Positions 11,405 to 24,035 of a stretch of 64,000 bases of DNA are shown here, piece after piece. The notes beneath the pieces were generated by a model that worked only from the letters and a program-made list of their open reading frames with translations, ran no database searches and had not been told where the DNA came from. Each line of letters begins with the position of its first letter. The first letter of the stretch is position 1. The DNA comes from Falciphora oryzae (Eukaryota; Ascomycota; Sordariomycetes; Magnaporthales; Magnaporthaceae), in contig JNVV01000001.1 in the NCBI GenBank assembly GCA_000733355.1, forward strand, positions 2,150,064 to 2,214,063, in the 5' to 3' direction. The position numbers and the translations under genes were made by a program.

Positions 11405-13442
11405 CTACCGCGAGCCAGCACGGGCGTCCTCCTCAATCATCCGCCTCCCCGACTCGGAGCCGCCGCCGCCGTACAGGATCTCCATAAGCTTCCCCTTCTG
11501 GCGGGTGCGGACGGCGTCGAGGTAGCCGCCGGCGTCCTCGAGGCCGCGGATCTGCTCCTCGAGCGAGAGGGTGGACGAGTTGACGGAGCGGACGAGGGGC
11601 GAGATGAGCTTGCGGCGGAGCGTCTCGAGGTTGGCCTTGAGAGCGAGCAGGCGCTGGTTGTGCTCGACGAGGACGCCCTTGTTGCGCACCGTCTTCTCGC
11701 GCACGTTCTGGAGCAGCACCATGTTGCGCTCGTACTTGCGCACCCGGCCCACGTCCGGGCCCAGCACGCGCGCCCACAGCGAGCTGAGCAGGTCGGCGTG
11801 CTGCTCGTCCTGCGCGTTGGACTCGCGCACCACGGCGCGCGCCAGGTTGAGGAACTGGCGGTCGACAGCCTCGAAGAGCGCAAAGAGCGCCAGGCTGTGC
11901 TGCAGCTCGTTGGCGATAGCCTCCTCGAGCACGCCCAGGAACTCGTTGAAGGTGCGCTGGATCGTCGCCCGCGCCCGCTGTGGGCCCGACATGCCCATGA
12001 CGGACGTCACGACGGCGCCAACTTTGGTCGGCTCGCCTGCCGAGTCCTCTAGCACGCCCACGTTGGAGAGAACGTTGTGGATGTTGTCGAAGGCCGACGA
12101 TATGATGGCCTGCGCCGGCTGCTGGTTGAGCTGCGTCAGCTCCCTGCGTGCCCAGTCCATGACGATGAGAATACTAAGCTATAGGGTTAGCATTCTATCG
12201 CAACATGGGCAAGGGGCAAGCGAGGGGTGTATGAGCGCGGCGTCGTCTGCTCCACTTACCCGTCGACATCGCCGTCCACGTTGGCAAAGAACTTGGTCAG
12301 CTCGACAGCCAGAGTCTTGAGGCTGTCGCTGAGGTCGTCGAGCTCCTTAACGATAATTGGAGCCGACGTCATGTTGCTGGACCGGACGCTCTCCCCGAGA
12401 TCCCAGACGGCGACGCCGGTGGCCTGGAGGTCTCCAACCTGCTGCGCCCCGTTCTCTGAGTAGTAGATCAGGGGCTCGAAGGCCCGCGCAATGCCCGCCA
12501 CCTTGACGAGGTCTGGGACAGGTCGAGGCTCCGCGGGACTGAACAGGGAGCGCATCAGAGTGATTGAAATTAATGCCGTTGCCACGGAGAAGAGCGTCCG
12601 CAGCCAGGTCCCCGTTGCTGCGGCATATCTTGTGCGACAGAAGTTGAGCGCGTTCTCAATGGGCTCTGTCTTTTGTTGGACTTCCGCGCGGACTGCAAAT
12701 CTTATATCTGGCCGTTGACAAGTGGAAGCCCGTTAGTCAGGTTGCCTGAGGGTATCTCAGACGGAGGATAAAGTCGGGGGGCAAGGGTAGGGAGGGGAGA
12801 CATACAGTTGTCTGGAGTATCTTCTTGGGGATGTTGGTTATGGCTGTGGGAACCGGGAACTCTGCCATGTAGCGGCCGCTGCTGATCCTGCTCCTCGACC
12901 TTGATCGTGGTGGCGTTGGTGTGGTTTGTGAAGTCCGGGTCCGGACTCCGCTCCTTCTCGGGACTCATCGATCCCATCGGCAGCCTCGTCCTAATAGCCT
13001 GCTCGAGGAGATCCGCTTCGTCGCCGTTGATGCCGTGCTGGGCGAGGTCCACGTCGTCGAGGTCCAGGTCCGGCGACGACCCGCGCGAGATGGGGCTCAT
13101 CAGCCTCCTGGCGATCAGCGTGTGGCCGCCGCCGCCGAGGGGGATGTTTTTGGAGACGCCGCTGTCGGGGGTGCGCCAGAAGCCGGACGAGCGATCACCG
13201 TTTCCCAGGCGCCTCCAGGCGGGCGGGCTGAAGCCGCCGTTCGAGACGCTGTCGGTCATCAAGCTCTCGGCGTCGGCCGGCTCGCTTGGGCGACTCGAGA
13301 AGGCCGAGTGCTGCAACGGCGCGCCGCCCGGGCGAGCTTGGTGCAGGTCGGCGAACCTCGTCGTCCCGTGGCTGGGCGGGGAGGATGGCTGCTCGAAATC
13401 TTGAAGCGAGGCGTCTAAATGATCCGTCGGATCCATCGCCAT
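11405..13442 (-). CDS. Uncharacterised protein with one membrane segment and C-terminal helical region
   Basis: Three exons, complement of 12806-13442, 12260-12707 and 11405-12173, give 617 residues in one frame. Both introns have good signals: GTATGT donor at 12805 with CTGAC branch, and GTAAGT donor at 12259 with CTAAC branch. The first ~210 residues are Ser/Pro-rich and look disordered. A hydrophobic helix (WLRTLFSVATALISITLMRS) follows. The rest is long and helical, with many Leu, Glu and Gln and patterns such as RVRKYERNMVLLQNVREK that suggest a coiled coil or helical bundle. I recognise no family. The N-terminus is uncertain: a separate frame beginning at 13854 encodes a hydrophobic leader (FLASLALSLVFLSFYLPTL) and could be an extra first exon, but I found no convincing splice to join it. 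Confidence 0.7.
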
Positions 13443-15578
13443 CGTTCTTCCTGCTGCTGCCGCCGCCGCTGCTGGTGCTGGAGCGCGGGCGTTGGCGGCG
13501 CCGGTGCTGGTTGTGCTCGCGCTGGTCTTCTGGATGGCTTTCGTGGAGGACCAGGGCGGCGCGGTCGGCTAGGACCAATGGCAGGTCCTGGAGGAGGTCG
13601 ACGGGGCCGACGGCCGGGACCGGGGGCAATGGTTTCCGGGCGCGGGTGTGCCCGACGGCGTTTGCGGTGGTTGGGGGGTCAATCGTCTCTTTCTTGGAGC
13701 GGAAAAAAAGCCTGGCGGGCAGACGCAATGCCAAGGTCGGGAGGTAGAAGGACAGAAAGACCAGCGACAGGGCCAGAGAGGCCAGGAAGGTGCTCGGTGC
13801 GATGTTCACAGTCAGGAGCGACACGTTATTGTTGACGGTTAGGAGTGACGGCATCGTCTGACTGGCAATGGGCGACCGACCAGGGGGGCAGGTGAGGGAG
13901 AGGATGGGACGGTGCGGGAGTGAGTGAGTGAGTGAGGAGGAGGAGGTAGAAGAAGTGGGCCACTGCCGCCGAAACACGGGAACCTCGAGCCTCAAGCAAG
14001 CAAGCAAACGACGATCACCACAGACAGAAGCGAGAGCAAGGATTGGAGAAAAAAAACCAGCGGGAGAATTTCTTGCCACCAGACAGAGACTCGGTTTGAC
14101 GCTTAGCCATATGTGAATGGCACGCGCGGTCGCCGCCCCGAAAGGGAGCAGCTCCTGTTGAAAAGGGCGGAGAGGGGCTGAATTCAAAGAGGCTGGGACC
14201 GAGCTGCGCGCAGCCAATAGCGTGCGCGTCCTCCCAAGGGAGCGCCCGTTTGGAGACCACACCACCGGCCCACACCCCACCTTTTGAGTCAGCCAATGCC
14301 GGCGGGGGCCCGCTTTTATCTTTAGGGTGAGTGGGGTCGAGGGGGCTCGACGTGGACGAAGAACATTGAGTGGATTTGCCCGGCAGCTTTGACAGCTGAC
14401 CTACCAGATAAGGGGGCAGAGACGGGAATGCGAAAAAGAAAAGGAAAAGCAGACAAATAAGCCGAATGAGTCTAAAGCACTTCCATGCATCTCTGTCGCG
14501 TCCTTCTATAGGGTCAATGGATTCTCCAAGTGGGGAGAACAGCGAGTAGCAGCTGGGCAAAACGCGTCCGCACCAAACGAGAAACAAAAGCACGCAGCGC
14601 GGCGGCCCCTCCAAGAGAAAAAAAAAAACCCTGCGGTGCCTGCCTTGAATGCCAGCAGCGTTGCCGCGACGTTGGGCCTGGTGCCTCAGCAACGCACGCT
14701 AATGTGCGGCAGGTACCCATGCCGTCTTGCCATGAGGCCACCGTGCTAATGTGGACTCAGCGTGGCAGCCAGACCGACTCCGGGATCTGCAGCCCCTCGT
14801 CCCTTTTCATGCTGCACCCCGCCTCACCCCACTGCACCTTAAGCCCCCAGCGCGTGCTCATAGCAATGCCGAATCCAGCAGACATCAAGTCCCACTCAGG
14901 CACTCGAACGATCGATGGGAGCTCATTCCAGCAATGTATCCATGGCCCATAGCAACGGCAGCCGCTTCAATAAAGTGTGATAGGAGTTTTATAATTCAAT
15001 CCCTCTTCTATACCTGTCGGGCGTCCGCTACAGCACCCAATCCTGTTGCCGTCATTCATACTGCATAAGTCGTACTTCCTTCGGGCCACAAAGAAAAAAA
15101 AACAGATAAGGGATGATCGAGAACGAAACGGATGAGGGCCGCCCCAGTGCTCGCAGCGCCGCCTAACACTAACTGCGGCGGGACTGCCCGAGACATCCTG
15201 CTTCGAATAACTCCCCCAGTTCGCTTCGGCCGGTTATTGATGCCAGGCTCTCCCGCTTTCAACTATCTGGACTGCGCCTCCAAGCGCGTGCCGCAGTCCT
15301 AGAGCTCGCTCCTCACCACAATTCAAGCCTAATGCTCCATGTAAAAATGCACTCCATCCTCGCCATAGACAATACTACATCGCCCGACTGGAAGGGTAGG
15401 CGTTAGACGAGAGCCACCTACCCCATGTGCCCAGTTAGCAAGCGAAAGTGCGTGGTTAAAAGGACCTCCGATCAGCCAACCTCTTCTTCAAATACATGCT
15501 GGCTATTGAAGGCCCGCTGGCTGCAGAAGGCCCGCTGGCGACGGAAGACCCGCTGCCTAAAGAAGGCCTTAGAGTCCC
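13443..15578. other. Upstream region of the membrane protein gene, possible extra 5' exon
   Basis: The part nearest the gene (about 13580-13854, minus strand) is an open frame starting with ATG at 13854. It has a clear hydrophobic stretch followed by RSKKETIDPPTTANAVGH, which looks coding but is out of frame with the next exon. A (GAGT)n microsatellite lies at about 13917-13935. Further upstream I see no gene. Around 15500-15570 a short imperfect repeat (AAGGCCCGCTGGC-like units) lies just beyond the end of the next gene. Confidence 0.4.
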
Positions 15579-18028
15579 CTAGTCGATCTTTGCGCTCGCG
15601 AGGCTGCGTGCTGTCGGATTGGCGATATTGTTGACCTGCGGGACCACCGTGCGCTTGTACTTGCTCTGTTTGCGGAGTCGCTTCCTCGCAACCATGACAG
15701 GAACCGAGCTCTTGGTGACAAGATAGTTGGAAAACGACCCCAGAATGACACTAGATAGGCGAAATAGAGTGTCAGTAGATGGTCCTGCTTGCGGTCAAGA
15801 TCTACGCGGGAGGTTGAGGGGCTCGCCAAGAGTCGCTGGCTAAGCACACTTACCCTTTCAGAGCACTCCGCCCTCGGCTGCCAAGGATGACCAGCGTGGG
15901 GCTGACCAGATCGATGACCTCGGTGATTAGGTGCTTGGGGTTTTTGCAATGCAGTACCTCGACAATCACTCGGACCTGCAGCCTAGTCTTGCGAAGTAGC
16001 CTCGTGACGCGCTCGGTAATGTCGACAATTGCCCGCTCACGCTCCTCCTCTGCCTTGCTCTTGTCTTTCGTCGAAGGGGCTGGCGATGCCGACGCCTCAC
16101 CCGTACCGCTCCCGCTCCCGCCGATATCGAACGATCTCACCAGCGGCGAGTTCCGGAGTGGCAGTAGCGACGACCCCCCTCCAACTCCGCCTAAAACCAT
16201 CGAAGACTTAAAGTTGGCGACGGCGTGGATGGCGGACGCCTGCTCTTTCATCGCCTTAGGATCATCCGGCACCTGGCTGTTGTCTCCCCCACCAATGCCC
16301 GTCTCCTCGTCCACACAGTAGAGCGCCAGCAAGGTGTCGCCGTCGCGCAGAACAGTCCCGATAGTCCATTCCATGGCATGTGTTGATTCCTCGCTGAGAT
16401 CGCTCGCCACGAGATACTTCTTCAGTCGACGGTGTTCGCTTTCGGCATCCTGGGTCACCTTGGCATAGTCACCCCGGTAAATGATCCGAATGGCCCGATG
16501 AGACTCTGGCGAGTCTATCACGGGCGTCATCGTGAGGGTGAGCTTCTGCGCCCGCTTGATATCACTGAAGTCGGCCTCTGTGTCCGAATCCATGGGCGTG
16601 CGGGTGCCGGAGCCGGACGAGTTGAGGTCAAAGCTGGTGGCCGGATGTATACCCGGCTTGATCTGCTTTCCCCGCCCGCCCGCCGGGTTGGTAACCGTGA
16701 TTGCAGGCTCATCCAGAAGAGACCTGTACTGATGCGCAGGGCGCGAGGCCGCTACTTGAAGACCTGTTGTTCCCAAATCTCGTGTCAGCCTTCCCACTGC
16801 GCTGCTGCGGCTTCTTGAGCATTAACAGTGCCGGCGCGAAGTAAGTTAAAGGGGACTTACGCTCTTCCTCCGCCGCGGCAAGCAAACTCTGCGAGGCCCT
16901 CTGCTTTTGAGGCTCAAGGCCGGGGCTCTTGATGCTACCATTATCGCTCCCGTCAAAGTTCCTCTTGGCTTTGCGCCCACGACCGCCCTCTTCGTCCGAC
17001 GTGCTTCCCTGGTCCTCGTCGCTGCTTTCTTCCAGCAGAATTTCGCCATCGGGGCTAACATAATCCTTGGCAAGCCGACCCGAAGCATTGGCGTCATCTG
17101 AGCGCTTCCTCCGGGAGAGGACTGCGAGGCTGCCCCCAGATCTCGCCAGGTTGGCGTCCGACAGCCTGCGGTATGCGTTGTGCATGTCCAGGTTTTGGGT
17201 CTCGTCAACCAGCGCCCTACCAGCTGGGCTCAGGTGCCTACCCGAGAGCAGGATGCCGGGGGACTGCGAGCGCATACCCAGCCGGCCATGCGGCGACTTG
17301 GACTTTGATGTCTTCGGCGGCTTCGGCGGGTGCGCAGACGGACCAATGGTCGGGTAGGGCCGGCCCCTGTCGCCCGGGATCGCGAGGGTCCCCACGTCCC
17401 CGCCACGCATCACCTCGGACATGACGCTCCGCTTGCCACCCTGCGTAACCCGCTTCGGGAGGGCCTGACCGGCATGGTTCGTAATGATGCCCGAGAACTG
17501 GTAGCCCGCGGTGGGGTCGGCAGTGGGGGCCGCCGAGGACCGGGGCCCGAAGTCTGCCGGCTTGGATGCCGCATCCGAGAAGCTGCGCGGGTGCTGCAGG
17601 GTGGGCACGCTGATGGAGTGCGCCCGAGGGCTCGAGAGGGGCGACGTCTGCGCACTAACTGACGGTTTGGCCGTCAGCGGAGGGCTGCCAGGGTCCAGCA
17701 TGCTCCGGACTGGTCTGGGCACGACCGGAGGGGCGTCGAAGTCGAGCATGCTCCTGACGGAGGCGATCTGGGCGGGCCGGGGGCGGGGGCTGGGGCGGGG
17801 GCTATTCCGCACGCCTGCGGCGTTGCTAGATCCGGAGGGCGAAGGCTCGTCGTAATCCAGCATGCTGCGCACCGGGGAGCGGGGGCCCGTAGAGTAGGGG
17901 GACGGTGAGCGGCCGCTGACCGAGGCGGGGCCTCTGGCCCTAGCAGTCGCCGAGGATCCCTCGAGGAGCGCCAAAACCTCGCGGCGCTCCTCGTCGAGCA
18001 TGGCCTCCATGCTCATAGGTTGGGCCAT
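15579..18028 (-). CDS. Universal stress protein (USP)-domain protein with long disordered N-terminus
   Basis: Three exons, complement of 16861-18028, 15854-16763 and 15579-15750, join in frame to 749 residues. All donors are GTAAGT. The first ~390 residues are Ser/Pro/Arg-rich and carry a repeated VRSMLD(Y/F)D motif at least three times. The USP domain begins around KKYLVASDLSEESTHAMEWT and ends with the nucleotide-binding signature GSRGRSALKGVILGS, matching the G-x2-G-x9-G(S/T) pattern of ATP-binding USPs and split by the last intron. A long charged/Ser-rich insert sits inside the domain before the final strand. Fungal proteins of this design are widespread but poorly characterised. Their role in stress is inferred from the domain only. 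Confidence 0.9.
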
Positions 18029-19763
18029 GTTGTCGGTCGGGCGGCGCGCCTTCGTTGGGAACCTGGCGTTTTACGGGGACGGCAGGGATCCGAGTTCGAG
18101 GCCAGCCAAGGCCGCGACTCGAGACGAACGACGCGCTCCAGCCAGAGCAAAGCCTGGGGCAATGTCTGAAGCTGCGAGCAAGGCAAAATATGTCCGTGTG
18201 TTTGTTGTGGCGAGTCTGCGATCGAGCGACAGCCTCGGGCGATCAACTGGTGCTAAGGTGAGGGGTTCGGTTGCGGCGTGCTTCTGTAAGATACGGCGGG
18301 CGCTGCAGTACGTATGCCCAGATAGGTGCTGAGGCGGAAAGGTAGTTGGCCAGGCAGACGGGCCTGGGCGGTTGTGCTGGGTTCTAACGGGGGATGATGG
18401 TCGGACGCTGCAGGGCGATGTCGAGGATTTCTTCAAGCAGAAATAGCATCGTGTGATCGCAGGGAAGACGGGGCCCGAAGAGTTGCGTTTGGCGGCTGAC
18501 TTTTAGACCATAGCGGAGCCCAGAAGCGCCCTCCTGTTTCGTGCAGCAGAGGCCTCCGTTTCCTGTGGCGCGGGCAGGAGGTGGTGGGTGACTGTTTCCA
18601 AATCGCGTGCCAAGACAAACGGCCGCGTGGAGGACAGGCGCCGAGGACGGACGGAGCGAGCGCTCGGCTGCCACTACCAAAAGGGAAGTAGGTGGAAGAG
18701 CGAGGAAAGAAGGCGCGTAGCGGACGAGAGCCCAGGTGCTTTCCCCAGCAGGAACTGACTCGCAACGGTAACCAGGCGGGGGATTGAAGGGGACAGAAAT
18801 TAGAGTATCAAAGCGCCTCTTGCTGTGCGGTGCAGTGAACAAGGTAAGGTGTTGCCGACGATGATGCGACTAAGAGGAGCGAATATCAATTTTTGTGTTT
18901 TTCTGCAAAGGGGCAGGTACCAGCTCCTCCAAGGTTCAGCCAGGGCCTTTTTTTGCTTTGCGCGCTGCAATAGCGTTCCTGAATCTTAGCGGAGCGGGGC
19001 AACCAACCCGTGGTAGTGGGGATTGTGGGCGATTTTGAAGGACCAGACCCCCTTCCTTCGCTGCCCAACAATGGGCCGCCTGCCCGATCGATGATGAATT
19101 GACGAATTCGACGTGGAGCTTCCGGTTAGGTTCTAGACTGGATTGAATCTTTCGTCTCTGCGGCAATTGCACTGGGAGAATTATCTGAACGTCGGCGTGC
19201 TTCCCATGCCCACCTGTTCTGGCTTCCGCTCCCCTTTCCTGCTCCTCCTTTCCTTTTCCGTTGCCCGGACCTTCTTCTCCTTCAGTCTATTCCGGGATAC
19301 CCAGGGGTCTGTCTTATCTCGAACAATGATGCATGTCTGTCCGGCCACGTGCAAAGCACTCCAATGACAGAACGTGATGAACATAGCCGGGCAAACCGGT
19401 GAAGTTTGGTGTGGCACACAGTGTCTTGCGGTGCGTCCAGCCATCCAGACTCACACCGCTGTGAGAAAACCACACACCGCACAGTGGGGCGTCAACTGTC
19501 CGTATCCCTTCCGTCGCCATTGGCTGGCATCCGGCATCCCACGTGGAGGAAACGAAACATGCGAGGATCGCACTGGAAACTCTGTGCGTTTTCCGAGCTG
19601 CTGGAGGCATGTCGACATTGGTTCGTTTTGTTATACACACATCTAGTTGGTGCCGTATTTGTACACCCACCCACCGCCCACCGCCCAATGGAAGCCCATG
19701 TCCGTTTATCATTCCTCCGTCGGGAGGGCTCACCCCCCTGGTCCGCCGGCACTCATCATAACC
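18029..19763. other. Intergenic region upstream of the USP gene
   Basis: About 1.7 kb lies between the USP start and the 3' end of the uS7m gene. Several short overlapping frames occur on both strands, but none has coding character, splice logic or recognisable motifs. It most likely holds the USP promoter and leader and the uS7m 3' untranslated region. Confidence 0.45.
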
Positions 19764-20825
19764 TTATCGCCTCTTCATGACAGCAGCGATGTTTGCTCTC
19801 GCCGTAGTGCCCAGCCTGTGGACCATGAGCCGCCTATCCCAGAGCGACGACTTTCCCTCAACAATGGCAACAATCTCTTCCGCAATGCGGTGCGCGAGCT
19901 GGGTCCTCCCGCTGCCCTTGGACTGCTTCTTCTTGACCAGCTCCAGGATCCACTGGAACGCCACCCTGCGGCGTTGCCGGATCGATAGGGGGAAGGGGAC
20001 GGGTGAATTGGCGCCACCTCCTGCGAGACCCGCGAAGTTGCGAATCTTGATGAGGGGCGCGACCGAGTCGATCGCCAGCGTCAGGTACGTAATGGGGTCC
20101 AGCGGTAGGCGCGAGGCTGGCGGAGCGCCCGGAAGAAGAGGCCGCGCCGGGTTGACCTTGGGTGCGGGCATGGTCCGGAGGAAGTTCAGCACCATGGCCA
20201 TATCCTAGGAGCGAAGCAAATTCCAGATATTTCAGTAAATCGTCCTGCGTGAAGCAAAGTCCCAAGGGACAACCCGTCAGCAGAGAACAGGCTATGTGTT
20301 TCTTACCCTCTGCGCCTTGCTCTTTTTTCCATGCTTCATCAGCAGGTTTGTGACCTGCTCCAAGACCGGGTGGTAGCGGTGCTTGAGATGCATCCCGCTG
20401 GGGATCGGGACCTCGGGAACGCCGTACTTGTGGCCGACCTCGGCCGAATCGAAGGATTCGACACCGTATGAGATCCGCTCTAGCTGCCGCAGAGCCTCCT
20501 CGTTGGCCATGATGTCTCCTTCATCCTCCTTTTCTTCCACAATGGCCTGGCCCGCCTTCAACGAGGACAGCGCAACATCATTGTCCTCTGATTGTATTAT
20601 CGGGGCTGCTGCCCTGTTGGGGGCCGGAGTAGCGGCAGACGAGGGCGGGGGCCCGGGCGGCTGGGGGGCGGCCGGTTGTGTCGGGGGCACTGTCGGCGCA
20701 TCGTTGGAGTACGGCCGGGCCAAGGGCAGGGCTCTCGGGGCCTGCCAAGGCGGCGGCGCGGCCGGCCTCCTGGGACGGAGAGCGAGGGCTCTGCACGAGG
20801 CCAGGATATTTAACCTCGGCGGCAT
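19764..20825 (-). CDS. RSM7: Mitochondrial small-subunit ribosomal protein uS7m
   Basis: Two exons, complement of 20307-20825 and 19764-20204, join in phase 0 to 319 residues. uS7m binds the 3' major domain of the mitochondrial small-subunit rRNA. The first ~90 residues are Arg/Ala/Pro-rich without acidic residues at the start (MPPRLNILASCRALALRPRRP), as expected of a mitochondrial presequence plus fungal extension. The S7 core spans the splice: MKHGKKSKAQR then DMAMVLNFLRT, ending IRNFAGLAGG, PLSIRQRRRVAFQWIL and the helix HRIAEEIVAIVEGKSSLWDRR. The length suits fungal orthologues. An upstream in-frame ATG at 20966 exists, but 20825 gives the natural presequence. Confidence 0.93.
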
Positions 20826-23485
20826 CTCTGACGTCGTGCGGGGTTCTCTCAAGGGACCATTGGCGGCGGTAGGTGTGGTTCGGCGCGCTCCTGGACGCAG
20901 CCTGATGTCTCCAAATTTTCCTCGTTGCGTTGATTCGATTGATCGCCCAGCAGAGAACCGAGTCAATCACGTGAGAGGCCCTGAGCTTTCTAAGCTGGGG
21001 GTGGGGTCGTGGAGCTCAATGGCCTTCTCCACAGCAGCCGCAGCTGAGACAGTGACTTGGAAGTGCCATACCGGGGGGGCCAATTCTGAGAAACGCCTGT
21101 GCGTGCACAGCGCTTATATGGATTTCAGCATGACCAGCCGGTAAATGATCCGTCCTTCGGTCGGATCCTCTGTCGGATCGTCGCGAGAGATTTTCAGCTA
21201 ATAGGGTTGGGCCCGTGCCCGTGGCAAAGGACTTACCAGGTGAACAAGTACAGGGAAATAGGAAGCCATTATGTACCCCGTGTCAATCACACTCTATCTT
21301 GTCGAGACCGGTCCTCATGCGGTATGTTTTAGGTGACCGATTTTGGTGAAGCCATTTCATAACGGGTTCAGCCAGTAGAGTTTCCCGTGCTTACGAATGC
21401 GTAGGGTGCCGCGGCGCTAAGATCAATTGCTGTTGCGGTTGTTATTGCATGCCGCGCCCGCTCCTCTCAAAAGGGCCTAGCACTGATGCTCAGGACTGAT
21501 CATCTAGATAGCTCGGTGGCTCGCCAGGGCGCCCTTCCTCCGGGTCATGTGCCCGCCCTTGCTGCTTATCACCTCGCCGAGATCCGCCCGTGTCCTCCAC
21601 GGGGCTCGTTCGGCCGGGGCTGGCTGGAGCCCGAGGATGCGCTGCACGATGCAAGCTGCACTAGCCACCCCCCGGCAGGCGCACCATCGCACCCGCAAGC
21701 TGGCACCGGATAGGCAGTCGGCAGGCCTCATGCGAAGGCGATCACTCTCCTGTGGACTACCGGCACCGTCGTCCTCTACCCGCCCAAAGTCCAGACCAGC
21801 GGGGGTGGCCTGGTGGGTGGGGTATGATGTGGCCGATCAAGGCCGCTAAAAGCACAAAGTTCCAAGAGTCGTGTTGGTGCGTGTGGGGTGCGGGAGTGGG
21901 CGGGCTACTGGCTCCTTCCAGCTCGTGGCTCCGCTGTGACGGCCGTAAAAGCCAGGCACCACCTAGCACCACAGAGTTGCTGCCATCTTGTCTTTGGACT
22001 CACCCTGCCGGTTTCCCTGGCTATATCCCGCTCGTCCCTCGGCGGTATTATCGCTGCTGGGAAACCCGGGCCAAGGCGTCTCAACCAAGCTGTGGAGAAT
22101 ACGATGCGCTCGATGGCAGTGCGGCTATTGGAGAACGGGCCGCACGCCTCCTCCTCGCTTGTCCATCCGGAACCGAGCGCGGCGCCCATCAAGAAACACG
22201 TATGCGGGCAAAACCTGTCCCAAGCACCACACCGACAGTGATCGCCTCGCGCGAGGGCGTCGACGACACGTCCAGCCCATCTTGATTAGCTCTTCCACAT
22301 TCGCCTGGCTCCCTTTATCTACCCCTCTCTATTCTGGTTTCCTGTTCGTTCTTCCGGCAGGCAACGTCAAATAGCCTCCCGCCAGCCAAGTGGCCTTCTA
22401 TGAACACGAGGGAAAAAGCAAGAAAAAAGCGGGGAAGGAAGTGACAGAGCGGAACGTGTGCTCTTTTTCTCGCGAATGCAAACAAGGCAGCGCAACAAGA
22501 GCTCAAGCGAGCGAGGCCTGCCCCTCTGGGTGGCACTTTCTCTTGGGTCAAAGTTTGTCCGTCGACGGCGAGTTCGTGGAGCGGGTCCCCCTTCGCCAAG
22601 GCCTCCTCAGCTGAGGGCCGATCCATGGGGCCCAGGGGTGTTAGTGCAGCCCCCTTCCAGCCGTCGCATCCACCTCGGTATCGGGCTGGCTTCCCGAACC
22701 CCACGCATCGCCCACGCCCTCTCCCGTCACACTTCATCTCCGCGCAGCACCGTGCCATATCTTGTCCTTCAACAATTATTCATCGTATCTCATTGAGGCG
22801 GCAAGGAGAAAACGTAACAATCTCGCAGAGATGGTGGGGACCTCTGCGGAGAGGAAGATAAAGAAAGAACGCCGCTTCGATTTGATAAGGAAGGTGGTCA
22901 AGGAAAGAGGTAGACTAGGAAAAGGACATGATTATGAGTCTGTGAGGTGGAAAAAAAAAGAGAAAAAAAAGAAGAAGAAAAAAAACATTCCTCGTTACGC
23001 CGAGCCTGTTGTTTTTGTTTCCCTCGTCGCCGCGTGGCGTGTTCCCAATGTTCCCTTTTCTGCCCAACGCCGTAACAGGGTATAGTACAAGGAAGAGTGA
23101 CGCCAGAAAGTCGAGCCCGCTGAAGTTCTGTTGGCGGGGGAAGAGGGATTCCATCCAACCCCTTTCCTGCTCTCTCGTCTTATAACATCATCGCCCCGCT
23201 GGCCAGTCGGGAGGGACAAGGAGGAGAGGCTAGAGGTGTGTTCTCGGGGCGGCTCTTGCTGCCTGCCGTGCCCGCGCAGTCTTCCGTGTGCTGCTGCGCG
23301 CCCGTCCCCGGCCTCGAGCTCTCGCTCCATGTCCCCATGTGCTGTCTATCCGCCCTTTCTGTTTCTGTTTGTTTTGTTCGCCGGGTCTCGATCCCTGCCT
23401 GGTCGATCGCCAAACCCCGTCGCAACTTGGCTTTTCGCTGGTGTTTGTTGCTTTCGTCGTTTGCTGCCGCAGTCGCCGTCGTAAG
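20826..23485. other. Gene-free region upstream of uS7m
   Basis: About 2.7 kb holds no gene I can support. Frames on both strands are short, overlapping and of low complexity (Pro, Arg, Ser). An A-rich purine stretch at about 22950-22986 is the only marked feature. Confidence 0.4.
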
Positions 23486-24035
23486 TTACCACCCTGCCGA
23501 CGAGGGGGAGCTCGATGGAGCCGTCAGCCAGGTGTACGCGACCTCGGCCGCGTCCTCCCTGGCATTGTGGAGGTTCTTGCCGTCGTACCAGAACCGGGCC
23601 GAGTGCGCCTGGTTGTAGACTGTTACGCTGCTCGACCAGGCCGTGCGACCACCTGTTGAACGGAGACGCCGGGTTAGCTTTAGCTTCATGGTTTGGGATC
23701 CCACGCCCGTTTCCCGGAGGCGGTCGCGTGACGAGTGCCGCCGGCCTCAATCTCGGCGTCCGCCACTCCTCGGTCACATCAGAGCTCAAAGGGCTGCGCT
23801 CAGCGCCTGCGCTTCCGCCCGCGGTTCCGCTTACCTCTTCTGTCAGAAACGAGCTGGTACTTTGGGGCGCTGATCTGGTATTCTCTGCAGGCATCTGTCG
23901 AGGAGGCCGTGTTAGTGTCTGCCCTATCTTTTCTTCTGGGGCGGCGATCCACCACAAAGGAAGCTCACCTTCAAGCCTCAGCTGCCACGTCTGGGGCGCC
24001 GCTTCTGACTTCTTGGAGTTTGACGCAGAAGGCAT
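23486..24035 (-). CDS. Small double-stranded RNA-binding domain (dsRBD) protein
   Basis: Three tiny exons, complement of 23969-24035 (67 nt), 23835-23894 (60 nt) and 23486-23652 (167 nt), join in frame to 97 residues. Donors are GTGAGC and GTAAGC, and both acceptors end in ACAG. The spliced protein is essentially a single dsRBD fold: helix 1 (WQLRLEDACREYQI), strand 1 (PKYQLVSDRRGG), strand 2 (RTAWSSSVTVYNQ), strand 3 (ARFWYDGKNL) and helix 2 (HNAREDAAEVAYTWL). The helix 2 N-terminus has NAREDAA in place of the classical KKxAK RNA-contact motif. Other filamentous fungi have short single-dsRBD proteins of this type with unknown function. None of the exons stands out alone; the call rests on the spliced product. 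It is isolated in a gene-poor region. Confidence 0.8.

Noticed and set aside
11348..12320. Plus-strand frames of 234 and 249 codons
   Set aside because: Antisense of the minus-strand coiled-coil exons, whose splice junctions and phases fit; the plus-strand translations are low-complexity.
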